A stretch of 64,000 nt of DNA from Elusimicrobium simillimum. GTDB taxonomy: Bacteria; Elusimicrobiota; Elusimicrobia; Elusimicrobiales; Elusimicrobiaceae. The translations under genes were made by a program, and so were the position numbers. The stretch lies in the NCBI RefSeq assembly GCF_049639735.1, contig NZ_JBEVVA010000003.1:1798001-1862000 (forward strand). The letters are read 5' to 3'. A model generated the notes under the pieces. It was not told the origin of the DNA. It did no database searches and saw nothing but the letters and a program-made list of their open reading frames with translations. Each line of letters opens with the position of its first letter. The first letter of the stretch is position 1. Below are positions 1-8,300 of this stretch, in pieces.

Positions 1-21
1 TTGCACATCAAGTCGTTAATT

Positions 22-90
22 ATAATTTTAGCCCAGTTGGCGCAGCGCTAATAGCATTGGTTGTTCCCGCAGGGAACGCGCTTTAGATAG
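22..90 (+). repeat. Degenerate tRNA-Val 5' fragment with hairpin
   Basis: A T-rich lead followed by GCCCAGTTGGCGCAGCG (31-47) repeats the 5' end of the tRNA-Val that starts at 125, including the preceding ATAATTTT context. The anticodon and T arms do not follow; instead there is a short hairpin (GTTCCC..GGGAAC, about 61-75). A similar block precedes the second tRNA-Val at about 1613-1665, so this looks like a duplicated tRNA remnant or a conserved leader, not a functional tRNA. Confidence 0.55.
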
Positions 91-124
91 CAGCGCATGA
101 AGCAAAGTAGTTTTATAATTTTTA

Positions 125-198
125 GCCCAGTTGGCGCAGCGGTAGCGCGTTCCCTTGACATGGGAAAGTCACAGGTTCAAATCCTGTACTGAGCACCA
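125..198 (+). tRNA. tRNA-Val (GAC), slightly degenerate copy
   Basis: A cloverleaf can be folded by eye, with anticodon loop TTGACAT (anticodon GAC, valine), T stem ACAGG/CCTGT and an encoded CCA end. Compared with the second copy at 1682-1756 it has one acceptor-stem mismatch (C3 opposite A, from ACTGAGC against ACTGGGC), one base fewer in the variable loop, and a TTCAAAT T-loop. It may be a weak or decaying duplicate. Confidence 0.8.
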
Positions 199-275
199 TT
201 TTTATGACCCCCGCACTACAAAATACGGTGGTTATTTTTGTTTTACAACGCCCATTACTTGACGGGAATATTTTG

Positions 276-281
276 TATAAT
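276..281 (+). promoter_or_regulatory. Putative -10 box of first pilin gene
   Basis: TATAAT preceded by ATATTTTG lies 45 bases before the pilin start region. The same TTTTG-TATAAT/TATACT arrangement precedes the next two pilin genes. No convincing -35 hexamer at 17 bp is visible. Confidence 0.45.
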
Positions 282-326
282 TTTTGCAATATAAACACAT
301 TATCTTAAAAACAGAAAGGAGTATCT

Positions 327-794
327 ATAAAAAAGGGCTTTACACTTATAGAACTGTTGGTAGTTGTCTTAATTATCGGCATTTTGGCGGCTGTTGCGCT
401 TCCGCAATATACAAAAACCGTTAAAAAAGCAAAAGGCATAGAAGCTCTGACTATGGCAAAAGCAGTGTCTGACTCTGCGTCAAGATACTATCTTGCAAAC
501 GGATCTTATAATGACTTTGTTGTTTCCACTTACTACAGCACAGGAATGGACGCTCTTGATATAGAAATCCCGTGGAATGATAAGTCTTTCTGGCAGTTAT
601 ATACTGACGGTACAATGGGTAATACCACCGGCAGCAATAAACGGTTGATTTATGTAACCCCCAGCGAAACTATACCAGGAAAACAGTTTGCTACTTTAGT
701 ATATTCGCATGAAGGGGGTAAAGTAATAGAGAGCTATTGTCCTTCTTATGAAAAAGAATGCAAAGCCTTCTTTCCCAACTTGCCGCATAAATAG
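327..794 (+). CDS. Type IV pilin-like protein 1 with ATA in place of the ATG start
   Basis: This encodes a type IV pilin or pseudopilin subunit that would be processed by a prepilin peptidase and assembled at the inner membrane. The frame reads IKKG-FTLIELLVVV from 327, the normal leader and hydrophobic N-terminal helix with Glu5 of the mature protein. The first codon is ATA where its paralogues have ATG. A purine-rich RBS (AAAGGA, 315-320) sits 6 bases upstream, which supports position 327. No in-frame ATG, GTG or TTG occurs before an internal TTG at 357, which would delete the leader. About 155 residues, ending with a CPSYEKECK cysteine pair typical of a C-terminal disulfide loop. It is the first of four pilins in tandem. 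It is either translated from ATA or freshly inactivated. Confidence 0.7.
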   Translation: MKKGFTLIELLVVVLIIGILAAVALPQYTKTVKKAKGIEALTMAKAVSDSASRYYLANGSYNDFVVSTYYSTGMDALDIEIPWNDKSFWQLYTDGTMGNTTGSNKRLIYVTPSETIPGKQFATLVYSHEGGKVIESYCPSYEKECKAFFPNLPHK

Positions 795-932
795 GCCTCC
801 GTATGAAAAAGTTTTAATTTTTAAGAACAGGTGTTTTGTCTCTAGAGAAATACAGAATATACTATTATTCTTTTATATTCTATATAAAGCGCCTGGCTCA
901 TAGAAATCTGCACTCTCAGAAAGAATATTTTG

Positions 933-938
933 TATACT
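933..938 (+). promoter_or_regulatory. Putative -10 box of second pilin gene
   Basis: TATACT preceded by AATATTTTG, nearly the same sequence as at the first pilin gene, 46 bases before the ATG at 984. This fits an individually transcribed pilin gene. Confidence 0.4.
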
Positions 939-983
939 TTTTTAGTTCTAAATAATATTATTTTAATAGAAAGGTTAGCCAAT

Positions 984-1487
984 ATGAAAAAAGGGTTTAC
1001 GCTTATAGAATTGTTAGTAGTTGTCTTAATCATCGGTATTTTGGCGGCGGTTGCTCTTCCGCAATATACAAAAATCGTAGAAAGAAGCAAGGTTTCAGAG
1101 GCTTTAATAATACAAAAAGCAATGTGGGACTATTTGGAAAGACACATGCTCCAAGAAGCCTGTATAGGCGGAGAAATAGATTACAATTCTATGGATATAG
1201 AGCTACCTTTAACTAAAAATTCCTGTAGTTGGATGTCAAATAAAAATTTTTCTTTTTTCGCTGAATGTTCTCCCGGGTCCGCTCCATCATATTGGTCCTG
1301 GGCAGCAAGAAATGATGGAGAAGAGGGTGAATGCTTTTCTTTTAAATATTCCTTTGCTACATTTCATGAAGAAGGCAAAACATTCAAACAATGTTTTACT
1401 TGGGAAAACCCGCTAGGCAGAAACATTTGCAAACAATTAGAAGGGCAAGGATTTGAATATGTTGATTCCACGTTTGGCCCATTCTAA
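984..1487 (+). CDS. Type IV pilin-like protein 2
   Basis: A pilin/pseudopilin of 167 residues. It begins MKKG-FTLIELLVVVLIIG, so the prepilin peptidase site lies after Gly4 and Glu5 is present, followed by the hydrophobic alpha-1 helix to about residue 28 and a soluble C-terminal domain. The ATG at 984 is chosen over an upstream in-frame start at 930 because it places the leader correctly and is preceded by AGAAAGG. The C-terminus has a Cys pair in the pattern C-x-x-x-x-NPLGR-x-I-C-K, which also occurs in the pilin at 9911-10396 (NTPTGRAICK). The soluble part is Trp- and Cys-rich and shares little with the neighbouring pilins. It may be a minor pilin or a secretion pseudopilin. Confidence 0.88.
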   Translation: MKKGFTLIELLVVVLIIGILAAVALPQYTKIVERSKVSEALIIQKAMWDYLERHMLQEACIGGEIDYNSMDIELPLTKNSCSWMSNKNFSFFAECSPGSAPSYWSWAARNDGEEGECFSFKYSFATFHEEGKTFKQCFTWENPLGRNICKQLEGQGFEYVDSTFGPF

Positions 1488-1612
1488 AAGATTTTTTACA
1501 AATATTTATTAAGTTTGTATAATAATAAATAAGCAGTTTAATTCTGTTCCCTCTGCAAGAGAAGGTTTTAAATCAAAATAGGTAAGCTGAAATCTAAGAA
1601 TTAAAACAAACT

Positions 1613-1665
1613 CCGTTGGCGCAGTTGCCAGTAATATCAGTTCGTTCCTTGGAACGTGCGCACAA
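1613..1665 (+). repeat. Second tRNA-like leader fragment
   Basis: GTTGGCGCAG followed by a short hairpin (GTTCC..GGAAC) and GTGCGC resembles the fragment at about 31-80, at a similar distance before a tRNA-Val gene. The block appears to have been duplicated together with the tRNA. Confidence 0.4.
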
Positions 1666-1681
1666 CCAGAACTAATTTATT

Positions 1682-1756
1682 GCCCAGTTGGCGCAGCGGT
1701 AGCGCGTTCCCTTGACATGGGAAAGGTCATAGGTTCGATCCCTATACTGGGCACCA
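1682..1756 (+). tRNA. tRNA-Val (GAC)
   Basis: A complete cloverleaf: acceptor GCCCAGT/ACTGGGC pairs perfectly, the anticodon loop is TTGACAT (GAC), the T stem is ATAGG/CCTAT with loop TTCGATC, and the CCA end is encoded. This is the better-preserved of the two tRNA-Val(GAC) copies in the window. Confidence 0.93.
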
Positions 1757-1762
1757 TTTTTT

Positions 1763-1790
1763 AACCCTGCACGTAAGTGCGGGGTTTTAA
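1763..1790 (+). terminator. Rho-independent terminator after tRNA-Val
   Basis: A 10-bp stem AACCCTGCAC/GTGCGGGGTT (one G-U pair) with loop GTAA, followed by a short T run, directly downstream of the tRNA. Confidence 0.6.
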
Positions 1791-1826
1791 ATTATGACCT
1801 TCAAGCCGCAAAGGCTTTTAATTTGC

Positions 1827-1868
1827 GGTGCCCAAGTACAAAAACATCCCTATACTGAGCACCATTTT
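1827..1868 (+). repeat. tRNA-Val 3'-end fragment with inverted partner
   Basis: CCCTATACTGAGCACCA (about 1848-1864) repeats the 3' T-arm/acceptor half of tRNA-Val including CCA. Just upstream, GGTGCCCAAGTA is close to its reverse complement, so the two can form a hairpin. It is probably a scar of tRNA duplication or of an integration event. Confidence 0.5.
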
Positions 1869-1870
1869 TA

Positions 1871-1902
1871 AATCCGCCAAACGGCGGGGTTTTTTGTATA
1901 AT
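1871..1902 (+). promoter_or_regulatory. Terminator-like hairpin fused to -10 box of third pilin
   Basis: The hairpin CCGCC-AAAC-GGCGG with a T6 run (terminator form) is immediately followed by GTATAAT, with the -10 at 1897-1902. The terminator of the upstream region and the promoter of the pilin at 1939 therefore share sequence. Confidence 0.45.
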
Positions 1903-1938
1903 CTATACAATGTAATATCCCAAGCATAAGGAGAAAAT

Positions 1939-2484
1939 ATGCCATTCACCCCGCCGCTGGCCATAAGATATACAAAACAGAACTGTTGTCTCAAAAAATG
2001 CTCCTCAGGTTTCACACTTATCGAACTTTTAGTTGTTGTATTAATTATAGGCATACTGGCCGCCATCGCGTTGCCGCAGTATAATAAGGCTGTAGCAAAA
2101 TCACGCATAGCTGCGCTTACACCCGCTATTGAGGCCGTGTACACAGCACAGAAAATATATTTTATGTCACACGGCGAGTACGCCAAAGATTTAAATGACC
2201 TGGATTTAACCATCTCCGGCATTGAGTTCAAAAACTCATCGGGCCAAGTTTACAGAATGTATTTAGACTCTAAAAAAAAGACACTTGTGCAGCTTTCTGA
2301 AGGTGCTGCGTGCGGACAAGATACAAGAGTCCCCGGCGTAACCGTATACCTGTTTTACAACCGTGACGCAAGGCTAAAATCATGCTATGCCAAAAACGCG
2401 GCCGCCGCACCCATCTGCAAAGCTTTCAGCACAGCGCCTTGCAACAAGTATGGTGAAGACGGCGTTGTCTGCAATATGGAATAA
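1939..2484 (+). CDS. Type IV pilin-like protein 3 with a long leader
   Basis: A pilin-like protein of 181 residues. The hydrophobic block FTLIELLVVVLIIGILAAIA starts at about residue 25, preceded by a 24-residue leader that contains CC and KKC, instead of the 4-5 residue MKKG leader of its neighbours. The ATG at 1939 has a strong RBS (AAGGAG, 1928-1933), so the long leader seems genuine. The residue before the mature Phe is Gly, as prepilin peptidase needs. There are several C-terminal cysteines (CYAKN..ICK..PCNKY..VCN). The 5' coding block is almost identical at the DNA level to the next pilin (2506-2997), while the rest diverges. Possible roles are pilin, minor pilin or pseudopilin. Confidence 0.85.
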   Translation: MPFTPPLAIRYTKQNCCLKKCSSGFTLIELLVVVLIIGILAAIALPQYNKAVAKSRIAALTPAIEAVYTAQKIYFMSHGEYAKDLNDLDLTISGIEFKNSSGQVYRMYLDSKKKTLVQLSEGAACGQDTRVPGVTVYLFYNRDARLKSCYAKNAAAAPICKAFSTAPCNKYGEDGVVCNME

Positions 2485-2505
2485 CATTAATTAAGGGGAA
2501 GTAAA

Positions 2506-2997
2506 ATGAAAAAAGGTTTTACACTTATCGAACTTTTAGTTGTTGTATTAATTATAGGCATACTGGCCGCCATCGCGTTGCCGCAGTACACAAAAGCCGT
2601 GGCAAAATCCAGGTTATCCGAAATGGTTCTTATCGCAAGAAGGATTATCAACGAGCAGGAAATATATACCCTGCAGGCTGGCGACGTAACTACCGACTTG
2701 TCCGAACTGCTGGAAGAATGTAGTGAAGAAAGCAGCCAATGTCTGCTTTTTAAAAAATATAACATAGGCATAAACAGAACTAACGTGGGTGAGTATTATT
2801 TTCAGGTAAGATACGATTTTTCTCTTAATAACACCACAATGCCTTTTATTGAATACAACAATTCCCCTTGGCCGCCATGGGGCGGGTTCTTCTGCATAGC
2901 CACAACAGGCACTATACAAGAAGACATTTGCAAAACAGTAGGGAAACTGGACAGAAAAGACGACACTTGGAACACAAGCTATTTTAGAATTGATTAG
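2506..2997 (+). CDS. Type IV pilin-like protein 4
   Basis: A pilin-like protein of 163 residues starting MKKG-FTLIELLVVV, with a short class-a leader, Glu5 and a purine-rich RBS (AAGGGGAAG) upstream. It lies 21 bases after pilin 3 on the same strand, so the two are probably cotranscribed. The soluble domain has a Cys pair near residues 82-90 and another near the C-terminus (CIATTGTIQEDICK). About 70 bases encoding the N-terminal helix match pilin 3 almost base for base, which indicates recent duplication or gene conversion limited to this segment. Confidence 0.88.
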   Translation: MKKGFTLIELLVVVLIIGILAAIALPQYTKAVAKSRLSEMVLIARRIINEQEIYTLQAGDVTTDLSELLEECSEESSQCLLFKKYNIGINRTNVGEYYFQVRYDFSLNNTTMPFIEYNNSPWPPWGGFFCIATTGTIQEDICKTVGKLDRKDDTWNTSYFRID

Positions 2998-3006
2998 TAA
3001 ACATTT

Positions 3007-3040
3007 AATAATCCCCGCCATAAGGCGGGGATTATTATTT
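3007..3040. terminator. Bidirectional terminator between pilin 4 and yrbL-like gene
   Basis: A perfect 13-bp stem AATAATCCCCGCC/GGCGGGGATTATT with loop ATAA, placed between convergent genes and flanked by A/T-rich sequence on both sides. Confidence 0.8.
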
Positions 3041-3050
3041 TATCTAAAAA

Positions 3051-3695
3051 CTAAGACCTGCTGTCCGCAAATTCCAAGCCGGCAAACAATCCTTTTATAA
3101 GCGTATCGTCTTTATATTTGTCCGTCATAGAGATGATAAACCTGTTCCACAATCTTTTTACTTTGGCGGCCGCCACGGTATCCAGGCAGTATTCCAGCGG
3201 AATTAAAGAAGAACTGCCGATATCGTTAATCAGCATAAACACGCATTTATCTTCGCTTTCACGCTTGCATAGTATATTAAAAGGGTATAAATCCATAGGT
3301 ATCAAAAGATATTGCAGCATATTTTCACGCAACTGCAGCAAACCGCTTTTAAGCACGCAATGGGCTTTTTCTATTTCCTTTCTGTATACAAAACAGCTTT
3401 CCAAATCTCTGGACACGCGCCCGTCATAGTCTGTTACCAGGTCAAACACATGGCCCGGGCCTTTATCAGTTTCCACCGCGCCGTGGTAATAGGGTAAAAA
3501 GGTACATTTTTCCCTGCGGTCTTTTAAAACTTTTGTAAGGTAAAAAATTTCCCGCTCTAAATCTTTTTTGCCGGGCTCGTTATAAGCGACTTTTATGCAT
3601 AGGTTTTTATCATGCGGATGAGCGTAACACTCTTTATGGCTGCCCCTGGCCACAAAAAGGTCTTTGGTTAAAGCTATTTCACTAGTAAGGTTCAT
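3051..3695 (-). CDS. yrbL: YrbL-family kinase-fold protein
   Basis: The product (214 residues) resembles the PhoP regulatory network protein YrbL of enterobacteria. Diagnostic segments are KECYAHPHDKNLCIKVAY near the N-terminus, a YYHGAVETDKGPGHVFDLV block, NILCKR, and INDIGSSSLIPLEY followed by KRLWNRFI. These correspond to the nucleotide-binding Lys, the catalytic-loop Asn and a metal-binding Asp of a protein-kinase-like fold. I recognised it by similarity to the E. coli protein; its substrate is unknown in the family. The ATG at 3695 is preferred over an in-frame upstream start at 3872 because it has GGAG upstream and matches the family N-terminus. It is transcribed toward the pilin cluster. 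Confidence 0.82.
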   Translation of the reverse strand: MNLTSEIALTKDLFVARGSHKECYAHPHDKNLCIKVAYNEPGKKDLEREIFYLTKVLKDRREKCTFLPYYHGAVETDKGPGHVFDLVTDYDGRVSRDLESCFVYRKEIEKAHCVLKSGLLQLRENMLQYLLIPMDLYPFNILCKRESEDKCVFMLINDIGSSSLIPLEYCLDTVAAAKVKRLWNRFIISMTDKYKDDTLIKGLFAGLEFADSRS

Positions 3696-3860
3696 ACAAA
3701 AAATCTCCGTTAGATTACATTTTAGTAATCTTCTTCTAAGAAGACAAGCTTTATCAGAATACAGAACTACCGGTCGGTAGGATTTTAGAGGTAAATACAG
3801 CGACACAAACGTAAACCATGTTTTTAAACTTTTGTAACACTTAAAGCAAAAAACAATAAA

Positions 3861-3884
3861 CGCCCCGCTCAAATAAACGGGGCG
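3861..3884 (-). terminator. Terminator of the outer-membrane barrel gene
   Basis: Inverted repeat CGCCCCG/CGGGGCG with a 10-base loop. On the minus strand it is followed by a T-rich tract (TTTATTGTTTTTT), 25 bases beyond the stop codon at 3909. Confidence 0.7.
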
Positions 3885-3908
3885 CTATATTTATACGAAA
3901 GTCAGGTT

Positions 3909-5084
3909 TTAAAACTTAAGCACAAACCATGTTTGCAGCTTTTTGGTGTCTTTGTCTTGGAAGTCAGAATCTGCAAATAAATAACCGCCCGCAACGCCAA
4001 GTTCTAACCATTTGTAAAGCTGGTAGGTAACTTTAAGGTCAAGCTCCGTGCCTCTGTTAGCGGCAATTGTTCTGCTGTGGTTGCGGCTTCTGTAATAGTA
4101 ACCGTCCAGTGAAACAAGCGCTTTAGGCAAAGCGTCCATACCAAAGTCTAAACCGGCGCTGTAAATTTCAGCGTCTCTAAGAGCGCCGCCGCCAAGGGCC
4201 TGTTCCACTATTAAACTGCGCAGGTAGGTAATTGTGTTCCAATGTGTTGTGCCCGTGCCCCAAATTACGCTGGCTTTAGGAGTAAGCGTAACGGAACCGG
4301 CTTTCTGTTTATACCTGGCGTCGGCGTGGAAAAACTGGCCGTGCTGGTGCTCTTCGTTACGGTTGGCTATATAACGGAAGAACGCTGTGGCGTTTTTATA
4401 TTTAACGGTAGGTTTGGCGCTGAGTAATGTATAGTCGCCAACATGTTCTGTATGAATGTTATACGCGCTTAAATAAAGTGAGAGGTAGTCATTAACTTTG
4501 GTTGTTGACTGAAAACCGAAAGCGTATTTATCTGCAAGTTCGCCCCAAATTAAATCAGCCTCTTTACCGGCAAGCAGCTGTACTTCTGTGCCTTTAATTC
4601 TTACTTTAGCGCTGGCGCCGTCAATGGCCGCGTAAAGGTTTCTTTCTACGGAATACCCTAAAGGTTTGTAAAACACGTCATCCGACGCGTAAAACTGTCT
4701 GCCCAGTTTAATATCAAATGTATCAAAAATATTTTTAAACTCAGCGTAACCCTCTGCAAAGTTAAGTTTGTTGTCCAAGGTGTCGCTGGCAAAGGTTTGG
4801 CCTTTGTCTGAGCCCCAAAGGGTAAAATACCCGGCTCTGGCAAAAACTGTAATATCGGGCGTAATACGGTAGCCCGCGCCAAAAAGTATGCGGGTGGGGG
4901 CCGTATTATAGTTTACCGTTGCGCCGGCGGGGCCTGTACGGTCTATAATATCTTTGTCAAAAATGCCAAAGGTTCTTACTTCACCGTCTATGAAAAGCTT
5001 GTCTTTCCATATATCAGTCGCGGCAAAGGAAGATACTGCTGTTACAAGTGTAAGACAAACAACATATGCTAGTTTTCTAAGCAT
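3909..5084 (-). CDS. Outer-membrane beta-barrel protein (porin/alginate-export-like)
   Basis: A 391-residue precursor with a Sec signal peptide (MLRKLAYVVCLTLVTAVSSFA, cleavage expected near residue 21). The rest alternates amphipathic strands, rich in aromatic residues at strand ends, and finishes with ...LQTWFVLKF, the C-terminal Phe signature recognised by BAM. The middle part (GYAEFKN..DIKLGRQFY..DDVFYKP) recalls alginate-export/AlgE-type porins. The ligand is unknown. It is monocistronic with its own terminator; the gap of 247 bases to the divergent histidine kinase must contain both promoters, but I see no clear boxes or operators. Confidence 0.75.
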   Translation of the reverse strand: MLRKLAYVVCLTLVTAVSSFAATDIWKDKLFIDGEVRTFGIFDKDIIDRTGPAGATVNYNTAPTRILFGAGYRITPDITVFARAGYFTLWGSDKGQTFASDTLDNKLNFAEGYAEFKNIFDTFDIKLGRQFYASDDVFYKPLGYSVERNLYAAIDGASAKVRIKGTEVQLLAGKEADLIWGELADKYAFGFQSTTKVNDYLSLYLSAYNIHTEHVGDYTLLSAKPTVKYKNATAFFRYIANRNEEHQHGQFFHADARYKQKAGSVTLTPKASVIWGTGTTHWNTITYLRSLIVEQALGGGALRDAEIYSAGLDFGMDALPKALVSLDGYYYRSRNHSRTIAANRGTELDLKVTYQLYKWLELGVAGGYLFADSDFQDKDTKKLQTWFVLKF

Positions 5085-5331
5085 GTTTTCTCCTTTAATT
5101 TTTTTACCGTATGGTGTACGGCGGTCGGGTGGTGGTCAAATACAGAGTTAAAAACGCCAATACTGTCTTACTGCCTGTTGTTTTAACCGTAAGTGACAGT
5201 TTATTAAACTATATTCAGGGGTAAAAGTAAATCCTGTAAATATATCACATTTATATTATAAAATATATATCACTCTGATTTTTATTATTTAATATAATTT
5301 ATAATTATATTGTGTCTATGGAGAAACCGCT

Positions 5332-8300
5332 ATGATGGGATTAAAACGCTTTCAAGGTTATTTTAACTTGCTGATGGACAACTTGCTTAACAGGTTCGGC
5401 CTTGGCATGAGAACAAAACTTATCATCATATTTCTGGTAGTAAAAGTAATTCCGCTGGTACTGCTTACCGCCATTGCCTGGAGGCAGATGAACATACTTG
5501 GCGACTCTCTTAGAGATATCGCGGTTAGCGATTCTACCGCCGCCCTTAACAGCAGCGCCACCGAAAACATTGAACGCATGACCACAGACACCGCCGGCGA
5601 CGTGGCTAAATTTTTATATGAACGTGACAGCGAGATACTATATCTTTCCAAAGTCCAGCCTACCCAGGAAAACTACCGCGCTTTTATAGAAAACAGAGTG
5701 GGTAAAGTTATAGTAAGAGGCAAGTGGAAACTGGCTGACGACGGCATGTCCTGGGTGGAAGCGGACAGAGAGCCCATAGAAAATGAAGAAGGCGTGTCCA
5801 CCAACAAAGAAAATAATGACAGAGACGGCTTTCACTACCGTTACCCGGACCATTTTAAATATAAAGAAGTGCCGCTTTATGATGAGGTTGCCTTCATAGA
5901 TCTTGACGGTAACGAGGTTGTTAAAGTAACAACCCCCAACACTACTAAAACACGTTACCCACTAAGCCCGGTTAAAAAGAATATTTCCAACAGGCTTAAC
6001 ACTTATATAAAGGCCGAAACACATTTTCCTAAACTTAAAAAATTAAAACCCGGCGAGATTTTTGTTTCTGACGTTATAGGCGCGTACACAAAGTCCAACT
6101 ATATAGGCATGTACACACCTAAAATTGTAGAAAAAGCCGCTAAAGACCGCGGCTATGACATACCCTACAAGCCTGAGGAACAGTCTTACGCCGGCATGGA
6201 AAACCCCAACGGCGTGCGCTTTGAGGGGATAGTACGCTGGGCCACCCCGGTTACCGGCGCAGACGGTAAAATTAAAGGCTACGTAACCTTCGCGCTTAAT
6301 CATGACCATATTATGGAGTATGTTGACCATAACACACCCATGAACGAACGATATACAGAACTGCCGGACGCTTATGACGGCAACTACTCTTTTATTTGGG
6401 ATTATAAAGGCCGCAGCATCTGCCACCCCAGGCACCATTCCATAGTGGGTTTTGACCCAGAAACGGGCGAGCCTGAAATACCATGGCTGGAGTCTTCCAT
6501 CTACGAAGCGTGGCAAAAGTCAGACGTAAAAAAATGGACGGATTTTGTAAAAGACTGGCCGACTTTTGACCATCAGTCTAGGGAAAAGAAGCCCGCCCTC
6601 GCTCTTACTAAAGCAGGTCTGGTAGGCCTTGACTGCCGCTACCTTAACAACGCGCCGCAGTGCACAGGCTGGATGGACTTAACCAGAGACGGCGGTTCCG
6701 GCTCTTTCTATATTTTATGGAGCGGTTTATATAAACTTACCACAGCCGCCGCCATACCCTACTACACTGGCCAGTACGCGCCGTCGGCTGAAAATGGTTA
6801 TTCTAAGCGCGGCTTCGCGTTTGTCGCCATAGGCGCCGGGTTGGAGGACTTTACCCGCCCAGCCAAAGACACGGAACTTAAACTTGTGGGCACTATTGAA
6901 AAAAACCTTACCCAAACATTCTTCCAGCTTATTATTACAACAGCGCTGCTTATTTTAGTAGTGGTTTTAATAGCAATATGGCTGGCCTGGACGCTTATGG
7001 ATAACATTACCAGGCTTATCAGCGGCGTATCACGCTTTAGAGCAGGTGAAAGGCAGTTCCGCTTTAACGCCCCTGTTAAGGACGAGTTTGGCCAATTAGC
7101 GGATTCCTTTGACGACATGGCCGACAGTATTGTTGACAGTGTTAAAAACCCGCTTAGCATTACAGACATGAACCTCAACATTATTTATATGAATGACCAG
7201 GCCTTAGCGCTTGCGCAAAAAACACTGGCTGAGGTTGTTGGCACATCCTACACACAAAACAGCGTTTATCCTGTGGGGTCAAAATACTGCCCTATCACAG
7301 CATTGCAACATGAGCGTGAAGCCGAAATTTATTATGTTGAAAACAGCGGCCGTTACGTAAGAGGCACGGCAAACTACTTCCTTAATAAACAAGGCGAAAA
7401 AATAGGGTATATCGTTGTAACTAACGACGTTACCGAAATGCTTTTGGAAAGAAACAAAATTGAAGAACAGAGAATACTGCTTGACAAAGTATTTTCAGCC
7501 TCCCCCGACCTTATTTGGTATGAGGACGCTAAAGGTAAATATCTTACGGTTAACCCGCGTTACGCCGCTATTTCCAACAAACCTAAAGAAGCGTTTACCG
7601 GCCATACCGCCGCGGAGATGTTCCCGCCTGAAATCGCGCAGGAATTTACCAAAAACGATATGGCGGCAATTGAGTCAAAAGCGCCTTTATATACAGAAGA
7701 AAAAATTATATTCTCCGACAAACACGAGGAAATACTTGACTCCGTCCGCACTCCTATATATGACGCTAACGGCACGTTGGTTGGCGTGCTGGGCTTTGCC
7801 CGCAACGTTACCGCCCGCGTACAGATAGAGAAGGACTTGCGTGAAGCGCAGCTTAGCCTGGAACAGGCTGTAAATGACGCTAACAGAGCCAATGAGCATA
7901 AAGGCGAGTTTTTAGCGCGTATGAGCCACGAAATACGCACCCCCATGAACGCTATTATAGGGCTGACAAACATTGTGCAGAAAAAGCTTGAGGGCATGAA
8001 CCCTGCAGAGTTGGAAATGCCTACCGTTAAGTCTCATGTTAACCAGATAGAGTCCTCCTCGCAGCACTTGCTTGGCTTACTTAACGACATTTTGGATATT
8101 TCTAAGATTGAAGCAGGCAAAATAGAACTATCTGAAGAGATATTAGACCTGCCCAAACTTATAAACACGGTTGCCACTATTATAAAGCCGCGCTGTGATG
8201 AAAAGAATATTACGTTTAATGTTTCAGTGGATTCTTTCACCCCGCCCACGTTCCTTAGCGATTCACTTAGGTTGCGCCAGGTGCTTATTAACCTGCTTGG

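Noticed and set aside
203..240. Terminator after the first tRNA-Val
   Set aside because: CCCCCGCAC and CGGTGGT pair only weakly and the spacing is irregular; I do not count it as a terminator.
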